From: Sedimentisphaera salicampi
Lineage (GTDB): Bacteria > Planctomycetota > Phycisphaerae > Sedimentisphaerales > Sedimentisphaeraceae
Assembly: GCF_002117005.1 (NCBI RefSeq)
Contig: NZ_CP021023.1
Location: 3,086,995-3,150,994 of the forward strand
Direction: 5' to 3'
Length of the DNA stretch: 64,000 nt
The notes below the pieces were generated by a model. It was given only the letters and a program-made list of their open reading frames with translations, ran no database searches and had not been told where the DNA came from. A program made the position numbers and the translations under genes. Of this stretch, positions 53,424 through 62,035 are shown piece after piece (within the stretch, counting starts at the first letter, position 1; every line of letters begins with the position of its first letter).

Positions 53424-53960
53424 TTATTTGCTGTCTATGAATATGCCGTCTTTCCCTTCAACTTCCCTGAACTTTACAGTCAGAAGTTCATCTTCTGCGA
53501 GATTGTCGAAATAATCGCCGACAAAATCCGCCTGAATCGGAAACTCTCTTCCTCCTCTGTCCAGCAGAACGGCAAGCATAATCTTTGCAGGCCTGCCGAA
53601 TTCTACCACTGCATCCATTGCAGCCCTGCAGGAACGTCCGGTATGCAGCACATCATCTGCAAGTATTATTATCTTGTGGTTTATATCGAAGTTTATCTCT
53701 GTTACCCCAACCACAGGCACTGCCTTAGGCCCCCTGATTGTGATGTCATCTCTGTAGAAAGTTATGTCGATTGAGCCAAATTCCACATCACCGCCCAGTT
53801 TTTTGTTGAGCGAATCGGCCAGACGTCTTGCAACTATTACGCCCTTGTTTCTTATCCCGAGAATTCCGATTTTGGATTTATCAAAACCCCGGTTTTTGAT
53901 CTGCTCGGCCATATTTTCAATAGCAGATTCAACTTTTTCTCCGCCGTAAATTTTTTTCAT
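53424..53960 (-). CDS. pyrR: PyrR uracil phosphoribosyltransferase / pyr regulator
   Basis: A 178-aa PRTase-fold protein. The PRPP loop is IIILADDVLHTGRSCRAAMD, with GIRNKGVIVARRLAD and FYRDDITIRGP. In Gram-positive bacteria PyrR binds pyr mRNA to cause attenuation. Here only 34 bases separate it from pyrB and 12 from rnc, with no terminator/antiterminator hairpin visible, so it may act mainly as an enzyme or bind elsewhere. It heads the pyr genes downstream of rnc. Confidence 0.94.
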   Translation of the reverse strand: MKKIYGGEKVESAIENMAEQIKNRGFDKSKIGILGIRNKGVIVARRLADSLNKKLGGDVEFGSIDITFYRDDITIRGPKAVPVVGVTEINFDINHKIIILADDVLHTGRSCRAAMDAVVEFGRPAKIMLAVLLDRGGREFPIQADFVGDYFDNLAEDELLTVKFREVEGKDGIFIDSK

Positions 53961-53972
53961 AGCAAAAATTTC

Positions 53973-54749
53973 CTAATCACATTCAGCCGCTTTGCACTGT
54001 TTTTTGCTGCTTGAAGTGTATTTTTCTGTCATTTCATTCTTTACCTGCCCGTCGGAATGAGAATCCTCTTCAATCAGGTTTAAATTGTCAAGAGCATTGT
54101 AAGCTGCCTTTTGTTCAGCTTCCTTTTTGTTCATCCCCCAGCCTTTACCGAGGCTCTTTTTATCCCACAGGGCTTCTGCCTGAAAACATTTGTGGTGCTC
54201 CGGGCCTTGTTCATCAACTATTTCATAAACGGGCGCTTCGCCGTGTTTTTTCTGGAAATACTGCTGGAGCACCGATTTGTAATTGCCCTGATGCTGGCTC
54301 TCCGCAGCTTCAATTATATAAGGTTTGAAAAGCCCTAAAACCAGTTCTGTTGTCTGCTTGAGGCCGCTGTCTAAATAAACTGCAGCTATAAGAGCCTCCA
54401 GCACTCCGGCAGCTATTGAACCGCTCAGCGACCCGAACTTTTCAGCGCCTTTGCCCACCTTGATATGTTCGTTCAGCTTAAGCGGCTCAGCTATTTTCGA
54501 GCAAACCTTGCGTGAAACAACCAGACCTTTAATCTTTGTAAGCTCGCCTTCGCTGTAGTCCGGGTATGAATTGTATATAAATTCGCAAATTATCAAATCT
54601 AAAACGGCATCACCGAAGAATTCGAGCCGTTCATTGCTCAGAGATCTTTCTGAAACACTTGAAGTGTGTGTGAGGGCTTTATCAAGAAGGCTCTCATCTT
54701 TGAACTGGTAGCCTATTGCATTCTGCAGAGCTGAAATGTCGCCGGCCAT
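53973..54749 (-). CDS. rnc: Ribonuclease III
   Basis: A 258-aa double-strand RNase for rRNA processing and mRNA decay. The catalytic motif NERLEFFGDAVLDL is intact, with the second acidic region ALIAAVYLDSGL. The C-terminal dsRNA-binding domain spans about 155-225 (SVLQQYFQKKHGEAP, GWGMNKKEAEQKAAYNAL). A polar tail of about 30 residues, rich in Ser and Lys, is extra. It is the first gene of the minus-strand rnc-pyrR-pyrB-pyrC-yacP-amrS cluster. Confidence 0.96.
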   Translation of the reverse strand: MAGDISALQNAIGYQFKDESLLDKALTHTSSVSERSLSNERLEFFGDAVLDLIICEFIYNSYPDYSEGELTKIKGLVVSRKVCSKIAEPLKLNEHIKVGKGAEKFGSLSGSIAAGVLEALIAAVYLDSGLKQTTELVLGLFKPYIIEAAESQHQGNYKSVLQQYFQKKHGEAPVYEIVDEQGPEHHKCFQAEALWDKKSLGKGWGMNKKEAEQKAAYNALDNLNLIEEDSHSDGQVKNEMTEKYTSSSKKQCKAAECD

Positions 54750-54877
54750 AGTAAATTCTTAAAATCCGAATAATCTCAAAACTGTTTATGTTAAAAATGA
54801 TCTTTGAATATAAGACTAACACTTTTCAGAAAAATATCAAAAACCATTTACTCCAAATGTCCGGTTTGCAAGTGATG

Positions 54878-55972
54878 CTATCTGCCTGATTCAGTAAGTA
54901 TGCATCTTGTCCCGTGTGCAGACCAGCACTTATTGCAGCTTATGCACATAGGTCTGTAGTTGGGATATTTAGACCATCTTTTCACCAGATCGTGCTCGCA
55001 GGTAAACGGCCTGCTCATAGCAAAGAAGCCCACTTCAGTTTCATTAAGAGCCTTCTGCATCCATTCAAAATCACGGTGCCCGCCTACAGAGATTACATCA
55101 CTTTCAACAGCACCCGCTGTTTTTGCGGCTTCAGTAAAGAAGTAAGACTCATCTTCTTTCCCTCTTATTGGTCTTATGGGCCTGAGCCTTTCCGGCGAGC
55201 CCGCCATTGCTCCGCTAACCTCAATAGCATCAAGCCCCTTTTCCGAGAGTCTTGAGCATACTGAAAGAGATTCTTCAAAAGTGAGGCCGGGGTCTTCGCC
55301 GTTGAAGTCGTCGCAATTGATTTTTATGAATATTGGGAAATCTCCGCAAAGCTCTCTGGCCTGCTCGTAGGTTTCGTAAATTATTCTTGCACGGTTTTTA
55401 ACAGCTCCCCCGTATGAATCGCTTCTGCGGTTGTAGTATGGGCTCAGGAATTTGCTGAACAGATACCCGTGCGCGCAGTGCAGCTGAACGGCATCAAATC
55501 CGCTCTTTTTGGCCCTCAGACATGCCTGAGCAAAAGCATTCTCAACCTTTTTTATATCCTCGCAGGTCATTTCTTCCGGCGTAACCCTATACATCTTATC
55601 CTGCACAGCGGAAGGCCCGAGAACCCTTCTTTTCCTTGCACGGAATTTAGATTGAGAGCTGCCTCCAGCAAGCTGAACGGCAATTTTCGCCCCCTCAGCT
55701 CTAACCTTTTCAGTAAGTTTCTGGTAGCTGTCGATAAAGCAGTCGTCGTACATCCCGATCATTCTAGGTGCCGCAAGGTCGTCCTCCATAACACGTGCAA
55801 AACCGGTTATAATCATACCAATCCCGCCGCTGGCGAAATCTGTATATAGATTTTCAAGCTTCTCGGTAGGGTAGCCGTGCTCGTCTGCCATATTCTCCCA
55901 TGTAGCAGAACGCACGAGCCTGTTTGAAACTTCTATTCCGCCAAGTGTTGTTGTTTCTAAAAGTTTTTTCAT
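54878..55972 (-). CDS. NADH:flavin oxidoreductase, old yellow enzyme family
   Basis: A 364-aa FMN-dependent TIM-barrel enzyme. Blocks are SNRLVRSATWENM, DAVQLHCAHGYLFSKFLSP (with the active-site His pair), SYGGAVKNRARIIYET and GFFAMSRPFTCEHDLV. A Cys-rich C-terminus (CISCNKCWSAHGTRC) resembles the cluster region of the larger 2,4-dienoyl-CoA reductase group, but the following flavin domain is missing. The frame opens further upstream to 56023, but MKKLLETTTLGG at 55972 fits the family start. It follows the response regulator by 37 bases and may be under its control. Confidence 0.88.
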   Translation of the reverse strand: MKKLLETTTLGGIEVSNRLVRSATWENMADEHGYPTEKLENLYTDFASGGIGMIITGFARVMEDDLAAPRMIGMYDDCFIDSYQKLTEKVRAEGAKIAVQLAGGSSQSKFRARKRRVLGPSAVQDKMYRVTPEEMTCEDIKKVENAFAQACLRAKKSGFDAVQLHCAHGYLFSKFLSPYYNRRSDSYGGAVKNRARIIYETYEQARELCGDFPIFIKINCDDFNGEDPGLTFEESLSVCSRLSEKGLDAIEVSGAMAGSPERLRPIRPIRGKEDESYFFTEAAKTAGAVESDVISVGGHRDFEWMQKALNETEVGFFAMSRPFTCEHDLVKRWSKYPNYRPMCISCNKCWSAHGTRCILTESGR

Positions 55973-56009
55973 AAATATCAAATAGGCATTAGCTTTTCGA
56001 AAGTTCAAT

Positions 56010-56657
56010 CTAAACTTCAGCAATACCTTGTTTTATAGCAAACCTTACCAGCCCTGCGCTGGAATCTATCCCAAGCATTTTCATAATTCGATACTTGTGA
56101 AATTCTACCGTTCTCGAGGAAATGTTCAAATCTGAAGCGATTTCTTTTGCGCTTTTGCCGTGGGAGAGAAGCTGTAGGATTTCTTTCTGCCTTTTTGTCA
56201 GATCATCAGCGGTAAAATCATCAGCAGAAGGCTGAGATTCATCAATCTTCTTCTGTATTGACGGGCTGATGTAGATGCCTCCTGCAAACGCAAGAGATAT
56301 CGCCTGGGCAAGTTCATCAGGTGCTGAGCTTTTAACCACAAATCCTGATGCACCTGCATCTATAGCTCTTCTTGCATAAGCCGGCTCGTCGTGCATCGTA
56401 AGAAACACTACTTTGATCTCAGAATTTTTCTTTTTAAGTTCCTTCAGAGCATCGATACCGTTAAGATTTGGCATACTGATATCTGCCACAATAAGCTCGG
56501 GCTTGAGCTCAGTAGCCATCTTCACCATTTCTACGCCGTCTTTGGCAATGCCCACCAAATCGTAAGACTCTTCAAGAATCTCTACAAGCCCTCTGGCAAC
56601 AATGAAATGGTCATCCGCTAAAAGTATCCTTTTTCTTTTTGTGTTTTCCTCAGTCAT
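56010..56657 (-). CDS. NarL/LuxR-type response regulator
   Basis: A 215-aa response regulator: receiver domain with Asp15, Asp16 and phospho-acceptor Asp59 (IVADISMPNLNG), the Lys region FVVKSSAPDEL, and a C-terminal LuxR helix-turn-helix (LTKRQKEILQLLSHGKSAKE, ISSRTVEFHKYRIMKML). Its start overlaps the end of the kinase gene by 8 bases. The pair forms a classic two-component system; the signal is unknown. Confidence 0.95.
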   Translation of the reverse strand: MTEENTKRKRILLADDHFIVARGLVEILEESYDLVGIAKDGVEMVKMATELKPELIVADISMPNLNGIDALKELKKKNSEIKVVFLTMHDEPAYARRAIDAGASGFVVKSSAPDELAQAISLAFAGGIYISPSIQKKIDESQPSADDFTADDLTKRQKEILQLLSHGKSAKEIASDLNISSRTVEFHKYRIMKMLGIDSSAGLVRFAIKQGIAEV

Positions 56658-58305
56658 TTACAGGTATCTCCAAATTAATAACTGTTCCGCTGCCTGGTTT
56701 AGAATTAATATCCAATTTTCCGCCAGTGAGTCTGGCTCTTTCTTTCATACTAATCAATCCCAGAGATTCCTTCGTTTTTCTCAAATCTATTTCAAAGCCT
56801 ATTCCGTCATCTTCTACTGAAACTTCAATAGAATCATCTTTTCTCTCTAAAAGCACGTCAACGCATTCTGCCTTCGAATGCCGTACGACATTTCGAAGAG
56901 CTTCCTGCACAATACGAAAAACTGCAAGAGCTTTATCACTGTCTATATCTTCAAAAGAACCTTTGTCTATTACCTCAATATCGAGTTCTCTCTTTTCCTT
57001 AACCAGCGAAACCTCTGATCTTATTGCTGCAACAAGACCGAGATCGTCCAGCAGAGAAGGATGGATATGTCTTGAGAGCTTCCTGATATCTTCGGAAAGC
57101 TCAAGTATATCCGTCTTGACAGCACTTATCTTATCAATTATAGCAGTACTGGAATTTTCTGCTAACATTTTTTCCAGTTTATTAATTTCTATCGCCGCTA
57201 CAGCAAGCCTTTGGGTGAACTCATCGTGCATTTCCCTTGCCAGATACCGCCTTTGAGATTCGTTTGAATTTATCAGTCTTGCGTTTAAATCCTGCAGTTC
57301 AGACTTGCTTTTTCTCAGGCTTTCCTCCCTTGCTCTGAGCTCCTGCTCGGCAATTTTCTGCTGGTGGATGTCTCTGCAAGTTCCCAGAACTCTTGAGGGG
57401 GTATCGTCCTGATCGAATTCTACTACCTTGCCCCTTGTCAGCAGCCAGCGGTATTCCCCGTCTGCCTTGAGCATCCTGTATTCAATGTTAAACAATTTTT
57501 CTTTATTAACAGATTCAATGAACGTTTGCTGGAAGGAGTCTTTGTCTTCCGGATGGACAAGCTCGATCCATTTCTCGAACGTTTCTTTTAAAGAGAAAGG
57601 CTTATACCCCAGCATTTTGTACCACTGACTGCTGAAGGTGATTTCATCTCTGCTCAAATCGTAATCAAAAACCGCATCGTTCAAAGATTCCATTGTGAGC
57701 TTGTAGAGCTCCTGCTGCTTATTGAGTTTTTCCTCAATTTTTTTGCGTTTGTCTATATCTGAACATACACCCAGTATCCGCTCGGGCTTTCCGCTGTGAT
57801 TGTAGCTTACTGTCCTTGCTCGAATGTGTACCCATTTTTCGCGGCCCTCTTTAACCACTCTGTATTCCATTGAGCAGCCGTCTATCATGCCCGTGAGCAT
57901 ATCTGAGAAAAGGTTTGCAAGCTTTTGTTTGTCCGAAGAATGTGCAGACTGAACCACATCGTCGAGCCGGTAGGTATATTTGTTTTCCTCGTTCGGTATC
58001 ATATTTTTGCTCACTGAATAAAGCAAAAATTGTTCGTTCTCAACATCCACCTCAAATATATCGTCGTTCAGGCTTCTCAGAACAGTTTGATACCTCAGCT
58101 CGCCGTATTTAACCTTGTTGCGAAGGGCAGAGAGCTTTCTCCGGTGAAGAGTTATCAGCAGGATGCAAGCAGCAATCAAGACGCTTGTCAGGATAATTAT
58201 CAGCCAGAAAAATAAAGACTGAGATATTGCGGCTGAGCCAAGACTGGAACTTGAAATCTTCAGCCAATTATTAAAGAAATAAGCAGTTTTTTCAAATGCA
58301 AACAA
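56650..58305 (-). CDS. PAS-containing NarX-type sensor histidine kinase
   Basis: A 551-aa membrane kinase. One hydrophobic segment near residues 30-52, then two PAS/PAC modules (about 72-190 and 205-320; GVCSDIDKRKKIEE and GTCRDIHQQKIAEQ are the PAC ends). The HisKA_3 dimerisation helix carries the phosphorylated His in LAREMHDEFTQRLA near residue 360. The HATPase domain has EALRNVVRHSKA and VEDDGIGFE. The start must be TTG at 58305, since no Met precedes the membrane segment. There is little periplasmic sequence, so the signal is probably sensed in the membrane or by PAS. Confidence 0.92.
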   Translation of the reverse strand: MFAFEKTAYFFNNWLKISSSSLGSAAISQSLFFWLIIILTSVLIAACILLITLHRRKLSALRNKVKYGELRYQTVLRSLNDDIFEVDVENEQFLLYSVSKNMIPNEENKYTYRLDDVVQSAHSSDKQKLANLFSDMLTGMIDGCSMEYRVVKEGREKWVHIRARTVSYNHSGKPERILGVCSDIDKRKKIEEKLNKQQELYKLTMESLNDAVFDYDLSRDEITFSSQWYKMLGYKPFSLKETFEKWIELVHPEDKDSFQQTFIESVNKEKLFNIEYRMLKADGEYRWLLTRGKVVEFDQDDTPSRVLGTCRDIHQQKIAEQELRAREESLRKSKSELQDLNARLINSNESQRRYLAREMHDEFTQRLAVAAIEINKLEKMLAENSSTAIIDKISAVKTDILELSEDIRKLSRHIHPSLLDDLGLVAAIRSEVSLVKEKRELDIEVIDKGSFEDIDSDKALAVFRIVQEALRNVVRHSKAECVDVLLERKDDSIEVSVEDDGIGFEIDLRKTKESLGLISMKERARLTGGKLDINSKPGSGTVINLEIPVND

Positions 58306-58357
58306 AATATACTCGTCTATTCAGCTTGAATATACAATTACCAAACCATCAGCATGG

Positions 58358-58389
58358 ATTCTAACGTATTTTTTCTTGATAACAAGAAA
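58358..58389 (-). promoter_or_regulatory. Promoter and overlapping dyad before the two-component operon
   Basis: TTGTTA and TAGAAT with a 16-base spacer form a candidate minus-strand promoter at 58358-58385. A perfect inverted repeat TTTCTTG-ATAA-CAAGAAA (58372-58389) covers the -35 hexamer, a position typical for a repressor or autoregulator. Confidence 0.5.
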
Positions 58390-58442
58390 TAAAAAGATTT
58401 TGCTCTTTTTTTATAACTGGTTTTATTACATTTGTTCAGCTG

Positions 58443-58736
58443 CTATTCCAAAAACTTGGCTCTCTTTGGTTTCTTGTCATTCAGTTTGCAGGTGATTCTT
58501 GCGTGCAGATGGGCAAGAGAAATGAAAGAGAGGATGTTAAAAAAACAGGCTGCTGAATAAATCATTGCGAACTTAACCGAAGTTATCTTCCTTGCAAATA
58601 TATACGCCGGCACAAAAACCAGGATGCCGGCTGCAAAACCTGGAAGGCTGAGCCAGTAAAGAATGAGTTTTAGTGCAATCAAAACCAAAACCCAACGTGA
58701 AATTACTGTTAATGTTTTTCGTTCTTTCTCTTCCAT
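58443..58736 (-). CDS. Small membrane protein of unknown function
   Basis: A 97-aa protein with three hydrophobic segments (about residues 14-32, 33-48 and 55-76) and a Lys-rich C-terminal tail (CKLNDKKPKRAKFLE). I do not recognise a family. It stands alone between the kinase and the glycosidase genes, both on the same strand. The hydrophobic pattern and a plausible ATG support it as a real gene. Confidence 0.65.
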   Translation of the reverse strand: MEEKERKTLTVISRWVLVLIALKLILYWLSLPGFAAGILVFVPAYIFARKITSVKFAMIYSAACFFNILSFISLAHLHARITCKLNDKKPKRAKFLE

Positions 58737-58878
58737 AAATATTTTCCTGTCTCAGAAATTTACACTACACAAGCAATTATTCAAGTACATTCTATTTTCG
58801 AACATAGATTTTCCTTGCTGCATTTAAGATAAATAAAATCAGACGCTTTATGATAGGGAAAAGGCCTTTAGAAAATTA

Positions 58879-60180
58879 TTACCTCTCAGGCTTGTCTTTG
58901 CGTTTAGAGAGGTTCTTTTCATCCTCCTTTCCCTTGGCGTTTTCCCATGGCAGAGGCTTTGTTTCGCTGAAAGGGCCTTTTCCAAGTGCCTCGGCCATTT
59001 CCTTGTTCAGGGCTTTTCCTGAGAAAAGCTGAACGCCGGCATATTCCACTCCCTTATACCCGTCAAGCTTACGAGCCGCCTTTATCTGCTTTATTACCAT
59101 CTCGGGGGAGTTTGAATGTGTTTTCCCGCTGCCGTACAGCATCCCTATGATTGGGGCGAATTCGGCACCGCTTCCCTGCATAGCGTCCATTGCACTTTTG
59201 CAGTCTGTTACGAATGATTTCACGTTAGGGCGGTAAGCCTGGCATCCAAAATAAGGTATCCAGCCCCATTGAATCCATTCAGGCCAGTTTCTTCCTCGGG
59301 CCCGTTCAAGAGCTGGGTAAGGACCTCCGCCTGTCATAAGGATTTTATACGGATGTTTTTCTTCAAGGAAGTCTCTGAATTTGCTTACAAATCTGTTAGT
59401 CCCGTACACTTTTACGGCAATTGCCTTGGGATCTTTTCTGTAAGCTTCTCTTGCGTTTTTCCCGCTGTAGATATGGTTGAGCAGATTTTCGCCCGGCTCA
59501 TCATACAATAATGAATAAACCTTCTGGCATCTTTTGCAAACGCATCTTTGCAGGGACAGATAGCCGGGTTCTTCTAAGTGAATTCCGGCTATCTCCGGAT
59601 ATTTCTGAAGTATGCGGTCTATCACTTCAATAGTCCAGCCTCCAGCCCCTTCGGCATTATTGCAGAGAGCCGTTCCGGAAACATTCTTGCTGGCGGGGTC
59701 TGTATAACCTGCCTCATACTCGCTCTTCGTAATTGAAGCCCATGCAGGGCTGCCTTCCGGCATTATTTCAGGATTGCTGTCGTATTCGGGCACATAATTG
59801 CGGTTTCTTTTGTATCTCGTGAATGAAAACCACAGGTGCAGCTCGACGTTATGTTTTTTCGCTTCTTTGAGCATTTCACCTATGCAGTCCCATTTTTCTG
59901 TGGAATAGAAGTTATAATCCCCGTTTTTAGCATATTTCGGCTCGCCAAGCAGGGCTGCCATATTTGCTGTTTCCATCCAGAAATAAACCATATTTATGTT
60001 TGCTTCGTTCAGGAGCTTGAAATAATGCCTCATCTCAGAGCGTTTCTCCTTAACGCTTCCCTTCCAGTACCAGCTTGGATGGGTTGCGATTGCCCTAATC
60101 TCAGTTTCTTTTACTGCGCTGAAAGCAAAGCTTGAAATGAAAAAAATAAGCAATAATTTGTGTTTCATATCCTTGCCCAT
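58879..60180 (-). CDS. Secreted glycosidase-like protein (GHL10/DUF187 type)
   Basis: A 433-aa protein with a signal peptide (KHKLLLIFFISSFAFSA) followed by a TIM-barrel of the glycoside-hydrolase-like 10 type. Barrel blocks are EIRAIATHPSWYW, NMVYFWMETANMAAL, VELHLWFSFTRYKRN, GIHLEEPGY and WIQWGWIPYFGCQAYRP. A cysteine cluster CVCKRCQKVY might bind metal or form disulfides. The HLEEPG acidic pair could be catalytic. Two start codons are possible (60180 and 60168), each with a poor ribosome site. A Lys/Glu/Pro tail ends the protein. Substrate unknown; polysaccharide degradation suits the organism type. Confidence 0.75.
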   Translation of the reverse strand: MGKDMKHKLLLIFFISSFAFSAVKETEIRAIATHPSWYWKGSVKEKRSEMRHYFKLLNEANINMVYFWMETANMAALLGEPKYAKNGDYNFYSTEKWDCIGEMLKEAKKHNVELHLWFSFTRYKRNRNYVPEYDSNPEIMPEGSPAWASITKSEYEAGYTDPASKNVSGTALCNNAEGAGGWTIEVIDRILQKYPEIAGIHLEEPGYLSLQRCVCKRCQKVYSLLYDEPGENLLNHIYSGKNAREAYRKDPKAIAVKVYGTNRFVSKFRDFLEEKHPYKILMTGGGPYPALERARGRNWPEWIQWGWIPYFGCQAYRPNVKSFVTDCKSAMDAMQGSGAEFAPIIGMLYGSGKTHSNSPEMVIKQIKAARKLDGYKGVEYAGVQLFSGKALNKEMAEALGKGPFSETKPLPWENAKGKEDEKNLSKRKDKPER

Positions 60181-60315
60181 GTCTCATAAATATGACAGTT
60201 TCAAATTATATTCACGTTTGTCTGTATTTTTAGAAAAAATTTTAATATCAACAACATTTAATATTGTTTAGCCGCCTGCTAATCACCAAAAGGGTGAGTA
60301 AATTTCAATTTTTGT

Positions 60316-60343
60316 TTTGAACTCTTAAAAGATTTCATATAAT
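60316..60343 (+). promoter_or_regulatory. Candidate sigma70 promoter for the pseudopilin gene
   Basis: TTTGAA and a perfect TATAAT with a 16-base spacer; predicted start about 30 bases before the ATG at 60380. Confidence 0.5.
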
Positions 60344-60379
60344 CGCTCCCTAAGTGCTTAAAGAGGGATACCAGCTTAA

Positions 60380-61045
60380 ATGCGAAGCATAAATACGTCA
60401 AAAGCTTTCACTTTGATTGAAGTAATCGTAGTAATATCGATTATTTCTCTGCTCCTTGTGATAATGCTGCCTGTGTTAGGCAGGGTGCGCAATGAAGCAA
60501 TGAGGTTTCAATGCTCTTCAAACCTAAAATCAATCGGTGTTGGCTACTATACATACGTTTTTTCAAATGATGACAAATTTCCGGATGCTGATGTTCTGGA
60601 TGTTTCGAGCTATCGTGTCGGCCCGCAGTACGTTACCGAAGACGGCAGGCGTGAGTGTTTCGGCCTTGCTTGTCTTTTTGATGAAAACCAGATAATCGAA
60701 GGAGGCAGTGATGTTTGGATTTGCCCCGACGGCAACAATAAATGGATGCGCGACTACGGGGTAACCTATGCCTTCAGTGTTTCGCAGGTGTTTTATGAAA
60801 AGAAGTATCCGGATTTTACTTCAGAGGAAATGCGGGAAATTGCTCTTACTTGGGACAACTGGCAGCTTTTCCCGGGTGAAGTGGGCGTAAGAGGGCAGCC
60901 GTATCCGAAGTTTCTGCCTATGAACAGAATAAAATTCCCCCATGCCTATAAAAACAACTCCGCTCAGTCTATGGCTTTTGAGGGTGTTAATATACTCCTG
61001 CTTGACGGGAGCACCACAAGGGGAAGCGAGTTTTACTTCAATTAG
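60380..61045 (+). CDS. Type II secretion/pseudopilin-like protein
   Basis: A 221-aa protein with a prepilin leader SINTSKA followed by FTLIEVIVVISIISLLLVIM, so PilD-type processing is expected after Ala rather than Gly. The body is a DUF1559-like exported domain and ends in a form of the H-x-DG signature (PHAY ... VNILLLDGSTT). Planctomycetes and Lentisphaerae encode many such proteins, often at single loci far from secretion genes. Function of these single copies is not known. The gene is divergent from the glycosidase. Confidence 0.85.
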   Translation: MRSINTSKAFTLIEVIVVISIISLLLVIMLPVLGRVRNEAMRFQCSSNLKSIGVGYYTYVFSNDDKFPDADVLDVSSYRVGPQYVTEDGRRECFGLACLFDENQIIEGGSDVWICPDGNNKWMRDYGVTYAFSVSQVFYEKKYPDFTSEEMREIALTWDNWQLFPGEVGVRGQPYPKFLPMNRIKFPHAYKNNSAQSMAFEGVNILLLDGSTTRGSEFYFN

Positions 61046-61048
61046 AGA

Positions 61049-62035
61049 TTAAAATGCCTCAAGTTCGCCTGTGAGCTCTTCGGCGAGGTCTTTCAGCGTT
61101 ATAAGCCCAACAATCCTTTTCGATTTTGATCCTGCTTTTTCCACAAGGGCTATCTGCCTTCCGTTTTCGTTCATATCCTTCATTACTGATATCACAGCCT
61201 CATTGCTTTTATAGGTGTGAATCTTGAGCATACTGCCTGCTATGCTGAAATCCGTTTTCGGCTTGCTGAGAAGCTCATATATGTTCACATATCCCTCCAT
61301 ATCATTGCGGTTTATTCGATACACAGGCAGACGTGTGAAGGGATGTTTTCTCATGATCTCAAGCAGTTCGTCTCTGCCTGCATCTATGCGAACCGAAACA
61401 ATATCCTCCTTGCGAATCATAACCTGTGATACCTTAAGCCTTGTTATAGCGGAAGTTCGTGCGATTATTGAACGCTGTATGCTGCTTAAATATCCTTCCT
61501 CAATTGTTGCGTCGAAAACCTTTGTCATTCTGCTGGTTATTCGATAGTATTCGTTGTCGCTGCTGATATCGAAAAGTTTTTCGAAAAAGCCGGAGATCCT
61601 TTTGAAAAAACAGCGCACCCCGATTTTGCCGAATAATCTGTGTATCAGCAAAAGCGGATATGAGCTTCTGAGCATAAGCGGTTCCGGACGTGAGAGAAAC
61701 AGGGTTTTGGGAACTACCTCGCCGAAAATAAAAAGCAGAGGCGCTGCTGCACATGTATTTATCAGCTCTGCGTTTTCAGGCCAGTATGAGGCGAATATAA
61801 AGGTGCCGCACCAAGATACAGCGAGGGTGGCGATGTTATTGCCTGTGAGTATTGTGAAAATCAGCTCTGCGGGTTCATTGATCAGCTCAAGCAAATGCTT
61901 GTATTTCTTCTCACCAGACTCTGCCCCCACATTGATGCGCACCTTGCTTGCGCTGTAGAGCCCTGTTTCGCTGCCCGAGAAGAAGGCGCTCATAAAAATA
62001 AACAAACAAAATAGGATTAACACTGTGAGTATCAT
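61049..62035 (-). CDS. CNNM/HlyC family membrane protein without CorC domain
   Basis: A 328-aa protein with an N-terminal CNNM (DUF21) membrane domain (SAFFSGSETGLYSASKVR; GEVVPKTLFLSRPE) and a cytosolic CBS pair (VSVRIDAGRDELLEIMRKHP; AGSKSKRIVGLITLKDLAEEL). It lacks the C-terminal CorC/HlyC domain of the gene just upstream, and overlaps that gene by 4 bases. Family members act in magnesium or cobalt homeostasis. The two genes probably form a heteromeric or specialised pair. Confidence 0.88.
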   Translation of the reverse strand: MILTVLILFCLFIFMSAFFSGSETGLYSASKVRINVGAESGEKKYKHLLELINEPAELIFTILTGNNIATLAVSWCGTFIFASYWPENAELINTCAAAPLLFIFGEVVPKTLFLSRPEPLMLRSSYPLLLIHRLFGKIGVRCFFKRISGFFEKLFDISSDNEYYRITSRMTKVFDATIEEGYLSSIQRSIIARTSAITRLKVSQVMIRKEDIVSVRIDAGRDELLEIMRKHPFTRLPVYRINRNDMEGYVNIYELLSKPKTDFSIAGSMLKIHTYKSNEAVISVMKDMNENGRQIALVEKAGSKSKRIVGLITLKDLAEELTGELEAF

